This document shows positions 44,295 through 57,967 of a stretch of 64,000 bases of DNA, piece by piece (the first letter of the stretch is position 1; every line of letters begins with the position of its first letter). The translations under genes and the position numbers were made by a program. Below the pieces are notes generated by a model, which searched no databases, was not told the origin of the DNA, and saw only the letters and a program-made list of their open reading frames with translations. The stretch is from Nematostella vectensis (lineage: Eukaryota > Cnidaria > Anthozoa > Actiniaria > Edwardsiidae), in the NCBI RefSeq assembly GCF_932526225.1, contig NC_064034.1, positions 4,760,001-4,824,000 of the forward strand, in the 5' to 3' direction.

Positions 44295-47200
44295 TTTTTA
44301 TCCGGTTAGGCGCCAGGAAATCCTCGGCCGTGCATTAAAAAGGGCATGGTAGTCGATGGCGTATCTACCGTCACACGAGATGATTTGTATATCTTTGACG
44401 AGTAGACAAGGGTTTATGAATTCAGCTTTTGAGGCCAGATGTTATTATTTGTGTGCGTCTTGTCACGTTGTCTCATTGGTTAATCCAACTTGCAACTCCG
44501 TAAAAACTCAAACTGCCTCAGTTAGCATTCATTAAAGGCAAACAGGTGAGCACTCAACCCGATTCGGCTATCATAGTCGGATGACACTATCTCTTCAGAA
44601 ATACAATCTTTTCCGGTATGAGAGCATTCTTCTTCTTTAGTAATTAACCAGATTTTATTTGATGCAGAAAACGAGGTTGCTTAGGTCGTATTTGCTTTTC
44701 GTTGGAACTTGTGCGAGATTTGATATAAAATTCTTGAGACAAACTACCCTCAAGGGCACAAAACGGATCTGTTCCGCAAAATATCTCGCCGCAGCCCGTT
44801 TTTGTGCGCTGGAGCGGATGCTTGGGGTAAAAAATCGTCCCGATCGGTGAAACGGGCAATTATTTATGTTCTAAAATGCCTAACCACTGCTGGGTGGGAA
44901 GGGGAGCTCGTTGTATGCCCTTGTACCCCCTCTCTCTCTTTATCCGGATCCTTTCATCCTGTTGTAGGCTCATGCAAAGGCCCCGCGACTCCACGATATC
45001 AGCATTGTGATGGCTCTTCATATTTTGCTCATACAATATGACATCTTTAGTTCCTTGTAGAGAAAGACATTAACGATTCCTTATCTTGCATTTAGCGGAT
45101 TGGAAATTTTGATTTATCAAACACTTTTGCACTCTTGCAAATTGATGTTTGTTTCTTTTGATTGTTTTTTGAATAACTAGTAGAACAAGAAATGTCTTTA
45201 TAATTTCCTCACAGTAACATGAAAGCGTAGAATCTACTTTACTTTACTTTACTGGTGAGCTTAAATCGTGAGATTTGGAGTATATAAAATCTCTAAACGG
45301 ATAAAAACACCACAAGACATAATGAGTCTCCCGAAACATTATTACGGCACATACAATCGTTGTAATAAAAGAACCTGACAATAAACAAAATATAGGCATT
45401 TTCATATTGAATTGCGACGGAAGCAAACCTCTGCTTTGTCACATTAGAAGTATCATTTTAATTGCTGTTCTCAACAACCTTGTCATAAGCCAGATCTTCT
45501 GGTGCTTAGAGGTTGTAGTTTTGGACGTTTAAATTTGTCAAAGAAAATAAAATAAAAAGATCGACTTGATATTCGTTTGCGGAAGACAAAGTCTTTTTTT
45601 ATTGTCCAGCAAAAAAAGAAATTGCCAGAGATATTATATTGGTGCGTTCAGTATAGCGAGCTCAACGACACCTTTAGTCACAGTTTTGTAATTTCTTCCA
45701 CTATAACCAGATGCAACTTGTTAAAAGAATTGGACTTCCCAACAATACAAGATTTGTGATGTAATTACTTTAATTTTTATCTTTTTGATAGAGACCGCTT
45801 AGACCCAATGGATCATGTTATGTTAGATAATTAGTTTTCTTTTCAAATTTTGTTTCGAAAAAATATTTATGTAGCTATGATAATATGAAGCTGAGATGAT
45901 TCTTGTTTCTATCTGAATGCCAAATAGGAAACTACCTATTAAGAATGAAACCACGATGTACATAATTTGAATAATTCCATTTCAGGTGTGTGGTGTTTTT
46001 GAGTGGTTCATGGTTCAACTAATTACTGGACGTGTGACTCCAATTGATTCATCTGCGATAACCACTCAAAGAAGCCAACATGTAAATTATTAAAGAATAT
46101 TTCCATTAACTGAAGAGCTTTTAACGACAGCAAATAGGAATGAACAATTTATACACAAGAAAAAATGATAAAATTTTTTGCTCTCTGTTATGAGTTCCAC
46201 TAACGAAAAGTTGTAACGTTTCTTTGAAGTGCGTCTTTAGGTATTTATTCTTAGCCTTTTGTGTTTGTTATAATAAATACTGGCTAATGGAAGTATTTTA
46301 GCTCAATGAAGGATTTACGAAAAATAAATAAAGGCTGCTGTATTATCCTCATTTTATCTACCCTTTCCACCTTCGTGGTCTTCTGCCTTTTTTGTCTTCC
46401 ATACTGTAACATTAGCTGGGAAAGGGGTAAATTTATCGTATTGCCTTCGGGATTGTTAAAGGAAGTAAAATGTAAAGGTGGTCGATTGACTGGAAAAGTA
46501 TGATAATCTAATCTAATATTGCCGCAGGGATAGTTTAAAAACAAAGTTACTTAATATATAATGGAAAAACAAAGATGAAATAGGATATTAGACTTGTTTG
46601 GAGGAGACGCCGACTTTTAAATATGCAAACTGGCAAACTGCCTGCGTGCATAAAGAGCTATATACGATTATATTAGATTTATTTATATTAAGAGTTATAT
46701 TTATGCAGGGTATAATTAAGGAACGGGTGACGGGTAAGGAACAGGTAGCCAGGATTTTTAACAGGAGGGGGCCCAAAAGAGACTTTCAAGGCATTTTCTC
46801 CTGTATGAGTTAATGTCTCATACATTTACTGTGTTTTTGGCTGCTAAAGGGGGGGTGTTTTGTTTTTACCTCTTCAGTATTTTTGTGAATTGGGGTTCCT
46901 GTGGCGAAATCACTCGAGACGACTGCGGAGGAGATGGTGAAGCATGGTTTTACAACATCTATTCAACATTATAATTGGAAGCAATAAAGAGGCCTCAAAG
47001 GCAACATACCCGTGATCCTCCACAAAGAGATACGGTGTCTGTAAGGGAGTATATGAGCCACAGGAAGCCCATGCATTGGAAAAACTAGAGCGAGCAATAC
47101 AAAGTTCAACTAATATAAACGTAGAAGAGAGTGATTGCAAGAAGTAAGAAGAAATGTAGATAACATTTCAGCTTATAAAAACGAAAACGAGCTTACGAAA

Positions 47201-47347
47201 AAAGCTGAATAAAGAGGATAAAAAAAAAACAGATTTTGGGGTACCTGGGCTGCAGAAAAACATCGTAAACAGGCCTCGCTTCCGCATCCGATGTTTTGAT
47301 TGGTTGATCTCAAGGCGCCAAGTTTATCTGGAAAAGAACATCTAAAC
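44295..47347. other. Divergent intergenic region between Kv and SKP2 genes
   Basis: About 3 kb between two divergently transcribed genes; it should hold both promoters. No exon recognised and no array. The short ORFs at about 44.65 kb and 46.3-46.8 kb overlap each other on opposite strands and lack coding character. Confidence 0.5.
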
Positions 47348-50300
47348 ATGGCCACCAAGGGAAGGGATCGAACCGGGGATCGCTATCATCGTACAAGAAG
47401 CGCCATAAACGACTCCAAGAATAAAATCCAGCCCAACAACACATCCACAAATAGCACTAGAATAACATGGAGTATGGATGACCCCGCAACAGACGAAGTG
47501 TTCCGTGAATTAGATGTGGACGAACTGAGATGGCCAGAGGAAGATGCGCGAGATTCTAGTCAGGATCTGTCCATTTTACAGCTGAAAAATAAGACCAAAG
47601 TGAGTGCCGTTCCTGACAGATCGCATCACTTCTTTGAAATAACCAGTATTAAAGACTCAGGATCCTCAAATAGGGCTTTATTTTATCAAATACTGAGCTT
47701 TTCGCCATATGTATAGGATTTCCTTTTGGCGCGCATTTCCACATGTTTTGAGAGATGTCCACAAGTATAAAATTAAACAAATCACTTGATTAGAATCTAA
47801 ATTTGTATGAAAACAAAAATGAATAATCTAAAGTGTTGATCATTAGCTAGTCAAAGATCGGCATCGATTGGTGTTGATTTATAGTACACCAGTAAGAATA
47901 TAATTATAAATTAAAGGTCACAGCTACACTATTAAGAATATTGATTGGTCATTGCATTGGTTTTACTATTGATGATGATTATTACTTTTTGTTGTTAAGC
48001 ATGTATTATGATTGATAATTAGTCTTATCAGTTTTTATACTGAATTTTGATTTAAGTTGATAACCACATACAAGTTGGATCCCTACATATTAACCCACAT
48101 GTTTATGTTTTTTTTTTCACAGATTATGGGCACAGGTGTGAGTAGCAGGATAGCTTTTAAAAGATGCAGTCATGGTGCCACCATAAACTGTAATAGGGGC
48201 AGAGACTTGAAGCGTGCATGTAACCACTGTTCACACACCCAACCTAGACAAGACCAGGGTACCAGTGAGCGACCAGGTACTTCTTTAAGATGGCTAATAC
48301 TCTTACAGAAAAATATGTTCTATTGAAACGATGAATTTCAACTCTTCATAGCTATTTGTTGTCCAACCATGGTTGATAATGTTGATGATACTATCATGCT
48401 GTAGCCAGACATTATAAAAAGTAAACAATTTCATGATCTTACTCAACAGATTTGTTTGCACAGCTAGCAGATGAAGTCATATTAGGAATTTTCAAGCTTT
48501 TACCCAGAGACACTTTGATAACATGTGCACAAGTGTGTAAGCACTGGCTAAGTTTAGTGTAAGTATATGGTACACAGTTAATAACCAGATGCTACAGTAT
48601 GTATCAGAACAGGAAATATGGTATATATGTGTGTCATTGATTTTGCCATAGGTATGATGAAAGCCTCTGGCTGACTGTTGACATGTCTAAAGCTAAACTT
48701 CAGCATGGGTTACTAGGAAGAATCCTGCTGCGAGGGACTAGAGTCATGAGAATTGCATCCTCAAGGGTAATACTGTACTTTAATTTTACTTCATAATGAT
48801 TTCTCAATAATCATTAACATGATATTCTTTTTCGTTCTTCAGGTATGTTCCCCTCTCTTGGATGAAAATCTTGGAATATTACCTGGAGTGGCTCCTCTGT
48901 CACCATCAAAGGCAGCATGCAACTCACTCTTCAGGCTGACATACTTGGATGCCACCCTCTGTACATTTGAAGACAGCACTTTACTTACTCTTTTACTGGT
49001 ACTGTACATGCAATGTTCTTTCCTCATTTATTCACTCACTCATTCATTTATTTAAAATGGTATGTTCATTCTATTCCATTGTTCATTCCCTTTTTTCATG
49101 CAGCATTCAAGAAGGCTAAGATGTCTCAGCTTGGATTCCTCTAATTTATCTCTTAGTATATTAAGGTATGTCACAAGCTGTAAAACACAGGAATGGTGAT
49201 GTATTTTTATGTCTGGTGTTGTTTTTTTTAGAGCGATAGGTGACTGCCATGACCTTGAGGTGTTAAATCTTGCCATGTGCACTGGTATCACCCTACAAGG
49301 TGTTAAGGCACTTGTCAATGGATGTAAGCGGTTAGTACACCTACCTTCTCTATTTATATACTGTACTATACTTTGCTATAAAAACATAAATGCTTCTCTG
49401 ACAGTAGTCTCCATTCCACAGACTAACACACTTAAATCTTGCATGGACACATTTGAGCAAAGAATCTATAATTCAGGTACATTATGTAATTGTTTGACAT
49501 TTTTATTGAAGTCCAAAAGACTTATGTTTGTATTCTTATTGTTTATTGATTGTTTGCCACCAGGTGGTCCAAAACCTTCCATTATTAAGGCAGTTGAATC
49601 TCAGTGGTAGTAGAGAGACAATGACAGATGAGGGTAAGAGAGGTGTCTCAAAAGTATAGTAATCAAGTAGACAAGATAGTCCTGCCCCTACCCTCTAAGA
49701 AAAACACCAGCACATTTCAGGGCGGCCATTTCACTTGTTTATATATATTTTATGCAACAGGCAAGAACATGAATATAAGAATGTCTGAGACTCCTTAAAT
49801 AGATATCATATAACTGAGTCAAAGAACATACTTTTTTTTTACCTTTCATGTATAATTGACTTCTCATACAGTATGCTTACTTCTGTTTCCTTGTTGTAGC
49901 TGTCCTTCATTTGATAAGTAACTGCATACATCTGACACACCTGGATTTAAGGTACAGTATACTTAGCACGGAATATAAAAAGATTGAGCTACATAACCAT
50001 AAATTATTTGCATACCAATAACACATTTTTATATTGTCTTATGCAATTTCAGTGATTGTATTCTGATTACTGCAAGATCTCTTCTTGCAATTATCCAAGA
50101 AACAAAAATAGAGCACCTTGCTCTCAGCAGATGTTACAACATCCCTCCTCAAGCATTCAGGTAATTATGATAGCTACTGTTTTCATAAGCTGTTGTTATG
50201 GTCCCTGTTGTTGCACTAACACTGTACTGTATCTGTCCTTGTGTGACTTTGAGCAGAGTAGGGAGAGAGAGGATACAACATAAGTAATTTTTTTTTTCAT

Positions 50301-50497
50301 TTTTTTGCAGTCTTTGTGTGGAGTTGAAAAGTTTAGCAAAGCTTGATGTCTATGGCCTATTGAATGGAGATGGAGTTGAAATATTAAAGAGGCAACTTCC
50401 TGACACCTTTATCAACAGCTGTCTATTCTCCACTATAGCACGGCCTGTCGACAGTAAATACAGAGGAACAATATGGGGTATACGATGCCAGAGATGA
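47348..50497 (+). CDS. SKP2: S-phase kinase-associated protein 2 (F-box/LRR protein)
   Basis: Twelve exons: 47348-47599, 48123-48276, 48450-48558, 48652-48766, 48843-48998, 49104-49165, 49232-49330, 49422-49476, 49564-49633, 49900-49951, 50053-50160 and 50311-50497. All are GT-AG with matching phases, giving 472 residues (human about 424). SKP2 is the substrate receptor of an SCF ubiquitin ligase that targets CDK inhibitors such as p27 in the nucleus. The F-box is at about 136-172 (LADEVILGIFKLLPRDTLIT, then CAQVCKHWLSLV). Leucine-rich repeats follow (LRCLSLDSSNLSL, LEVLNLAMCTGIT, LTHLNLAWTHLS, LRQLNLSGS, LTHLDLSDC, IEHLALSRCYNIPP). The C-terminal STIARPVDSKYRGTIWGIRC matches the SKP2 tail signature. 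The N-terminal 135 residues are divergent and contain a Cys/His-rich stretch. Confidence 0.95.
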
Positions 50498-52836
50498 TAG
50501 CAAAACATAATGGATAAATATTAATAAGATAGTAAAAGCAGCAGCATTGACAGCTGTATTCAATTGCTTGTATTTCATTTACCCAAACTTGTTGTCTTTC
50601 TTTACTGATTTTTAGACATCAAGATCATAGACTCATTATATGCTTTACTTTGAAGCATAGGAGATGTTTAATTTGATTACTGTGCATAGGTTTTTAGTTT
50701 GTCCTCCAAACAGAAGATCTTACAGTATAACCAAACCCAAGCATGGACAAGAGTTGAGGGAAACTGGATTTAAAATGTTATTAGGCAAGACTAGAAACTG
50801 TGGAGGGTCACAGCTCTTAATTAGATTTTAATAGAGACCTGATTATTGGTCTGAATATTTGTACATATACGTTAAATTGTACATATGTTATATTGATTGC
50901 AGTTTTAGAAGATCCTCAAATTTTATTAGGTAATTTTTAAGGAATAAGAAACATTAACCTATAAAGTTGTATAGATTTGATAATTACCTCCCCCCCCACC
51001 CACACTCACAGCCCTGAAATAGCATGGTGACTGTACTTTCAAAACTTTGTCTGGTATTCCAGAGTTGTAGCACTTAAGATAGGGGGCACAATACAAAAAT
51101 ATTAAGAAAATAGTGAGGCCCTGTATTCACGATCAAGATTCCCTTCGTTCTTTAGCCTGCATAGCATCTGACTAGTGCAGGCACCTTGTAAGAATGTCAT
51201 TAGCTAATGCATTTCCCTTTCTCAAGGATATAGATATAGTAAAATTTGTTTTATGGGGGGGGGGGCATGATACGAAGACATTAAATAATGTTGGGAGCAT
51301 AATGAAGGTAGCAATTCAGTACTTCATGTATGGCCATGCAGACCACAACAACAACCAACACCAGCAGGATAGTTGTCCAGTGGTTGTCTTACTGCTCCAT
51401 TTATGTATGCCTGTGTACTTTGATAAAGACAGAAAGCCCATGTCATTGATTTGAAAACTTTAAAAAAAATCATAACTTTGAACATTTATTTAAAACAAAA
51501 TCATATTTTTTTTCAAATTTGCTAGATGATTATGTGATTAATAATTTATAATCTTGAAACATAACACCAGCAAACATACAAAATGTCTACACAATCTGTA
51601 CAACAATTCAAGTTTCTTCTTTGCCTCTCTTTTTTTATTGAAATACAAAATCCATCGTAAGGTTGTGACTAGTAAAATAAAAACATTTGATAGAAATGCC
51701 CTTTGCACTTCTATGGCGATGCTTTGTGGGAAGGGAAGGGGTGACTGGTTGGGGAAGAGAGTAAGGTTGTTGGTGGAGCTTTCTTCATAAATCTTTGACT
51801 TTAGAGACAGGAACTTTTCATTTCCAGATCATCTTTTATATGTAACAATCTAACAAGACAGCATTATTTTAATTCATCAACAAAGTCTTAGATGAAACAA
51901 TGATTAAGCCTTACCGCCAGTATTTCCAATAATCTTTAAGCTATTTTCTGTATTTACACATTGTTTAACAATAGTAATATAAATATTACAAATACTACAT
52001 ACAGAATAAAGGTATACCATCTAATACAACATGGAACTAATAGCATTTTCGGGTCACTACAAAATCAGGGGCCAGTTGAACAGAGCCTGGATAAGTTATC
52101 TGCTAGATAACTTTAATTCAGGCTTTATGAAACCAAATTACACTACTTGGATACCACTAGCTTATCTAGGCGGCTGGCCCCAGGGCTGGAACTAGCAAAA
52201 TTTCACAAAGGACATGGCACCTGCCCAAGCAAAATTTTTTAAGCGATGGCCCTGAAACTGTATAAGATAAAAAAAGTACTACATAAGGCCTCATGATAGT
52301 GAATTTAAGTGAATTAAATTTGTTTTTCAGAACTTTTTTTCAACCCAAAATCTCCTGTTTATTTGTTAATTTTCTTGTATGTTTCCTGATGGGTATAGTG
52401 AAAAACAAGGATCCAGCAAGTCAAAAGATGTCCTACATAAAAATCCCCTAAACCTCTTATTTATATAACTTCAAAATTATTGCATTTCAAAATGATTTGT
52501 ATTCAACAGTAATTTCTATGAGTTTGTATCACAAAGCAACAATCACATTAGAACCTCCTAGAATATCCCTTAAATCTCCCTTTATCTTTTCCCTAAGTTA
52601 TGCAATAAATCAACACCATTTTTACAATGCACTTCACAAAAAAACACTTTGGGTAGTTGTGTGAGACTTTTGCACGTTAGTGTATAGAACAATAATAAAT
52701 AGTTGGACTTAGAGAAATCCTATCATCCAGAACATAGTAGAGGGAGCTTCCCTCTACTTACTTTGCCCAGAAGAAAACTGCTTTATGCAATCATTTCTAA
52801 TATGGGGAAGGCATAGATTATATTGGTGTATTTTGC
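50498..52836. other. Convergent intergenic region between SKP2 and LMBRD2
   Basis: It contains the 3' flanks of both genes and a small inverted-repeat element at 52068-52181. No exon recognised. G and C runs occur near 50990 and 51257. Confidence 0.5.
52068..52181. mobile_element. 114-bp MITE with GGGGCCAG ends
   Basis: The left end GGGGCCAGTTGAACAGAGCC, then TGGATAAGTTATC, pairs with the right end, which reads GGGGCCAGCCGCCTAGATAA on the - strand. Non-coding. A related fragment lies at 63021-63056. Confidence 0.6.
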
Positions 52837-55800
52837 TCAAATGTCATCAAATAAATTTTTGGGCGGTTTAGTTGTTGGTGATCTCCCAAAACCACCTACA
52901 GCACGATTATATCTACTTGTTTCAGCATCGTAGTCAGTTTCCGATAAGAGTTCTACTCTGTCATCCTCATTATCAAATCGTGAGTACTTCACTACTTTGA
53001 CGTCACTGCCAGTCAGGTTGGTCTGCGAAGTGGCATGGTCCCGGCTAAGACTGGAGGAGCTTCTGTCTTTTCTTCTGTCTGAGAGACGACTCTTGGCAGC
53101 TTCAGCTCGTTCTGACCAGGTTTCCTAAAAGCAAATGTATACGCAGTTTTTTTGTATAATCCTAGTGATCAATCTTCTTACTGTACTTATTGAATCTTCA
53201 CAATAAACCGAAACAGAAGTTCACAGTATGCTGTGGTTCGTTTTTTTAGTTTATGTACCCACATATAAAATACATTGTCTTAAAATTGTACTTTTAAAAT
53301 ATTACCTTTCTCCCATCCCCTGTAAGATTTTCTCTCTTTCTTCTCTCTGAAAAAAACAAACAAAAACAGGTTGCATGGGCTGAGTTGTGTAACACAGTTG
53401 TAATAACAGACAAAATGTAACATTGGTTCATAACTTTAGGTCTGAAATTTATTGAATGTAAGTACAGTACATGGACGGCGAAACTGGCTGAGGGAGAAAA
53501 GAAAACAACAGTATCTAAAGTTTTTTGGGGGGTACAGAGAATACTCCCTCACCCCTTGTTTCTCTCGTCCATGATGTAATGGGCACCATACCTCGTCTGA
53601 CGAGATCCTTTCCTTCATTCACATATTCTATTGACATGTCATCTTCAATGATGAATGTCTGGAAGCCAAGGAAGTTCAGGCAGCGGGTACCAAGGCTGAA
53701 GTATGTGGCTAGACACACAAGCAGCACACACATTGGGTAATATAAGTTGAACCCCTTGGACACGAATGACAGTACATCCATGTGTCCCATGAACTGTTGG
53801 ATGAAGGAAATGTTTTTTTTTTCAGTAACACCTACTAATCATAACAAAGCACAACAAATTTTAAGTATTGAATAAAAAAGCAGTTTGATTATTGGTACAG
53901 AAGATTGGCCTACTTTTGTAAATGATGTCTCCACCCTTTCAACCGCGCCTGTTACGTGACCATCAAGGTGAATCATTGCCAGAAAGTTGAGTGACAGGGC
54001 ATACGTCAGCCGGCAAAGTAGCCTATTCACACAAATAGGTACAGATAAGAATGGCATCAGTCTACAAGAATGGCTAGAGGATCAAAACTGAGCAATATGG
54101 CCTAACTTTGAAATGCTGTGTTAAATACGGGTGCTAGACTAGAGCCATTTTATTTGCTTGTAATAGACTATAAAAGAAAGCACTCACAGACCACTGAAGA
54201 GTAGACTGTATGGGTCAGTCTGGTGATTAGGTGCAAAGTAGTAATAGTTGAACAGTCGCATCTTAAACACTGTGTAGTAGGAGCATACACACATGTAGGC
54301 AATGACGAAGAAACATATCAGCTGAAAAATCAAATAGAAGCACAGAAACTAAAGATTAGTGGTGTAAAATGAAATAGTGGTGTGAAATGACGTAATCATT
54401 ATCCAATTTATTCAAATTCCATGCTAGACCAAGTTTGCTTACCTCCACATAGAAATAATAGTAGTTTTTCCCAGCAGCATTCACCAAGATGGCAAACAGG
54501 GAGAGGATAGGCTTTGTTGTGAAGAAGGTCACCTCTGACCAAACAAGTGCTAAGGAAAGGAGAACTAAGATTGCGGCCAAGAGGCGCAGAAATATTGGAC
54601 AAAGCCAGATCTTCCAGTACCATTCTGTAAAAGAAACAGCAAAAACTTATCAGTGAACTACTGCACCTTAAAATAGTTCTCTTTACAAAATATTTTATTA
54701 CTCTAAGCTAAATTTCTACAAGTCAAACCTAGATAACTCTAACAAGGATAACTAGAGCCCTCAACTAACTCAAACTAAATTTTGATTCCCTAGGTACTGT
54801 GTAACTAAAACCCTCTGACGGCTACCTCAAACTGTCTTTCATCCCTTAGAAGAGGTTGATTCAATAGGGTTTTACTGTTATTAATAGGGTTTTACTGTTA
54901 TTAATAGGGTTTTACTGTCATTAATAAGGTTTTACTGTCTTTAATAGGGTTTTACTGTCTTTAATAGGGTTTTACTGTTATTAATAGGGTTTTACTGTTA
55001 TTAATAGGGTTTTACTGTTATTAATAGGGTTTTACTGTTATTAATAGGGTTTTACTGTTATTAATAGGGTTTCACTGTTATTAATAGGGTTTCACTGTTA
55101 TTAATAGGGTTTTACTGTCATTAATAGGGTTTTACTGTTATTAATAGGGTTTTACTGTTATTAATAGGGTTTTACTGTTATTAATAGGGTTTACTGTTTA
55201 ATAGGATTTTACTATTATTAATAGGGTTTTACTGTTACTACAGCTTTTAAAGTTTTATTTTGGGTTGAACAAGTGGGGTAATTGTGGCGATTAAAGCAAA
55301 GAGACTTACCTAGAATTGGACTTATACTCTTGCAACAACCAGTTGGTTTCTTGAATGATGACTTAAAACACCTGCACATGATAAGAAAATTGGCATGACA
55401 AGAGGATATAGCAAGCATAAAATGCCATGATTGTCTGCATTTCCAATAATAGAAAAGATTGTTTACTCCAACAAAATATCTCCCATACTTTAGATACTTA
55501 GTAATATAAATTAGAATAGAATATAAATAAGATAAAAAGATTAACATAAAAATATTATTATCATAGCTATTATTATCATCACAATTAAAATTATTATTAT
55601 CGTTTTTTTAATCGTTTACCATCATTACACATAAATGTTTCATTATTTCTATAAACACCTGTCCACATTTCCAGCATTGCGCACAATGTCTTCCAGACCA
55701 AATGCTTTATCCAGCTGCCCATTGTACTGGCACTGTGTACGTCTGGCTGTTTGCACAATGACGATGACACGTTGATGCAATTTTATCAAATTTTTCTCAG

Positions 55801-57967
55801 AGAATGGCTCTTTTATCTTGTTCCCAGTCTCTTTCAAGTAGTCATTGTAGTCTACATAATCATCTGTGCCTCTACTAAACATGGACTCGGACATCTCTGG
55901 ACACTAAAATGGATGTAAGAAATACTTCAAAAAAGGCAGGCACTATGTGTGATAGGAGGAAAAAAAGTTGACCGAACTTTTATGTGCTACTAAATAGAGA
56001 AAATGTACAAGCTGTAGGAAAGTTGTCATACCTTCTTTATGATAGTATCAATACATTCCCTTAGAGGATCATTATAACGGATATTTTCTGATGCTTGTCG
56101 CACTTCCTGTGAATAAAAGTTCATAGGAGTTTAAAAGCTTTTGTACGTTCCTAATGATAAATTTACTTGTAATACTAAGAAAATTTTCAATATACAATAG
56201 ATTACTTGATACAATCAAACATATACGTATAAAGGTTATAGCGGAATTTTTTGTCTTATCATGACCAAATGAAGAAACTGCATTATCATTAAAACAGCTC
56301 AAGCAAACCATGCCCTGTTTAACAAAGTCACAGTGACTAAGCAGAAAAAGCTTGTCAAGAACGAGTTATTGACCATAAATAATCATTTAAGTATGCCTTC
56401 AACCACTCCCACCTCGAGAACATCTGCTAGTTGTTCCTCTGCCTCCTCTCGCTCTACACTCAGTTTGGACACCTTGAAGTATGTATGGGCCAGCTGGTAA
56501 TCTAGACTTGCTGCATTCCAGACATTTCGAGGAATCTCAACCAGGCCATAACCCATAAGTAAGACCAATAATAGTAGACCCCAGGTGTTTGAGGCTGTTA
56601 TACCAATAATTGCAAGCTGCGAACTAACATAAGAAAAGAAACAAGGAAATTTAAAACACTAAGGCAAGAGCTCAAAATCCAGATTATATAATAGATACTT
56701 CTCTTACCCATTAAGTTCTAGGTCTGGGCGCACAATAACGTAAATGAGGAGGACCACAAAAATGATGACATAGCTGCCATACCACAAAGCATTCTCATAC
56801 AGAGCTGTCTTAATTTTTCCCCTTACAGTGAAGTCTCCAGCGTATGAGTATGACTGCATTATTGGGAGAATCAACCTAAATGGAGAGAACAGCAGAACCT
56901 CAATAAGCATGAGTAAATATATAAAAGAACAAATAGGAATAAAATAAATTTTGACAACAGCCACTGAGTTCACATTGCAGAATTTCACAACTTCAATAGT
57001 ACAAGGAACATGTTCCCATGGCAACTGTGAATTCCCATAAGGATATATGTTATAAGAACCTTATATGGGGCAAATGGTCAACGCAGGACATTCCCAAGAA
57101 TAACCTTCAAGATTTTGCTCTTTTTAATCTAAGATTGAGAATAATTTACTGAGATATGCATCTAAAAATAGGACATGGTCTATTTATTGTCAGGAAATTC
57201 AAAAGAAAAATCTGAGATTGCAAGACCGTCTATAAGACTCTAAGATTTCAAGACTGTGTGAAACAAATAACTGATTCTGAAACTTCAACAAGTTTTGCGA
57301 AATTTTGTCAATCTTCAAAAACTTTGCCACCTTCAGATCATTAATCTTTATACTTTACCAAGACAATATCTGTGACGACCAATAAACCACTCTCCATAGA
57401 TCAGGTAGAGCTTGCTTTGGGAGGTAACTCCATGGCGGCAGGCACACAGGAACATCCTGACCTGGTGTTGTTGATGCAGGTGTTGGGTGTCCAGTTCCAT
57501 TTGGTGGCGAAGTTGTACTTGAATTACTTAATGTTACCAACTGGAAAAGTCTTGTTGTATTTTGTATTGGCTTGTTTTCAAGTAAGCATTTCCTATAGAA
57601 TGTCTATAAACATAAAAAGAATGAATCAATCAATCGCACAGGTAAGAAGACAGCGAATTTTGAGATTATCTAGTCATTAACATCTGTAAGAATCATAAGT
57701 GTTTGATTATCATTAATATATAACATGCGCATTGATATAAATTTACAATGTAAGCGCTTGCTGATGACAGTGTATTTAGTTAAAGTTACTCACATCGGAA
57801 ACGTCTAGCGGAAGCACTTCTACAATAACAAAAGAGAAATACCAAGCCACGAAGACAGCGATAGTGACTAAGATATGCTGTTTACGCCAGTTGCCAAAAT
57901 AATGCAATAGACAAAGAGTCAAAACGAAGCAGAGAATCATCTCTATCGCCAACGATGCCCCACTCAT
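52837..57967 (-). CDS. LMBRD2: LMBR1 domain-containing protein 2
   Basis: Thirteen exons on the - strand: 57967-57794, 57540-57359, 56875-56708, 56623-56413, 56106-56032, 55903-55659, 55371-55310, 54624-54443, 54321-54188, 54022-53914, 53793-53592, 53346-53306 and 53124-52837. All are GT-AG with matching phases, giving 690 residues (human about 695). LMBRD2 is a nine-helix LMBR1-family plasma membrane protein linked to beta2-adrenergic receptor signalling. Marks: the start [15 protein letters not shown] after the second helix, [41 protein letters not shown], and [16 protein letters not shown] charged cytosolic C-terminus ends in NLFDDI. Exon 2 is Thr/Pro-rich with NSS and NGT glycosylation motifs in the first extracellular loop. 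Intron 7 contains the 20-bp array. It is divergent from HCCS. Confidence 0.96.
54863..55228. repeat. 20-bp minisatellite, about 18 copies
   Basis: The unit is TTAATAGGGTTTTACTGTTA with few substitutions (TCA, TCT, TTTCAC). The last two units carry a deletion and an altered base. The copies are very uniform, suggesting recent expansion. It lies in intron 7 of LMBRD2. Confidence 0.95.

Noticed and set aside
47355..47400. tRNA-like B box (GGTTCGATCCC on the - strand)
   Set aside because: T-stem does not pair, no A box or acceptor stem is found, and the sequence is coding for SKP2 exon 1.
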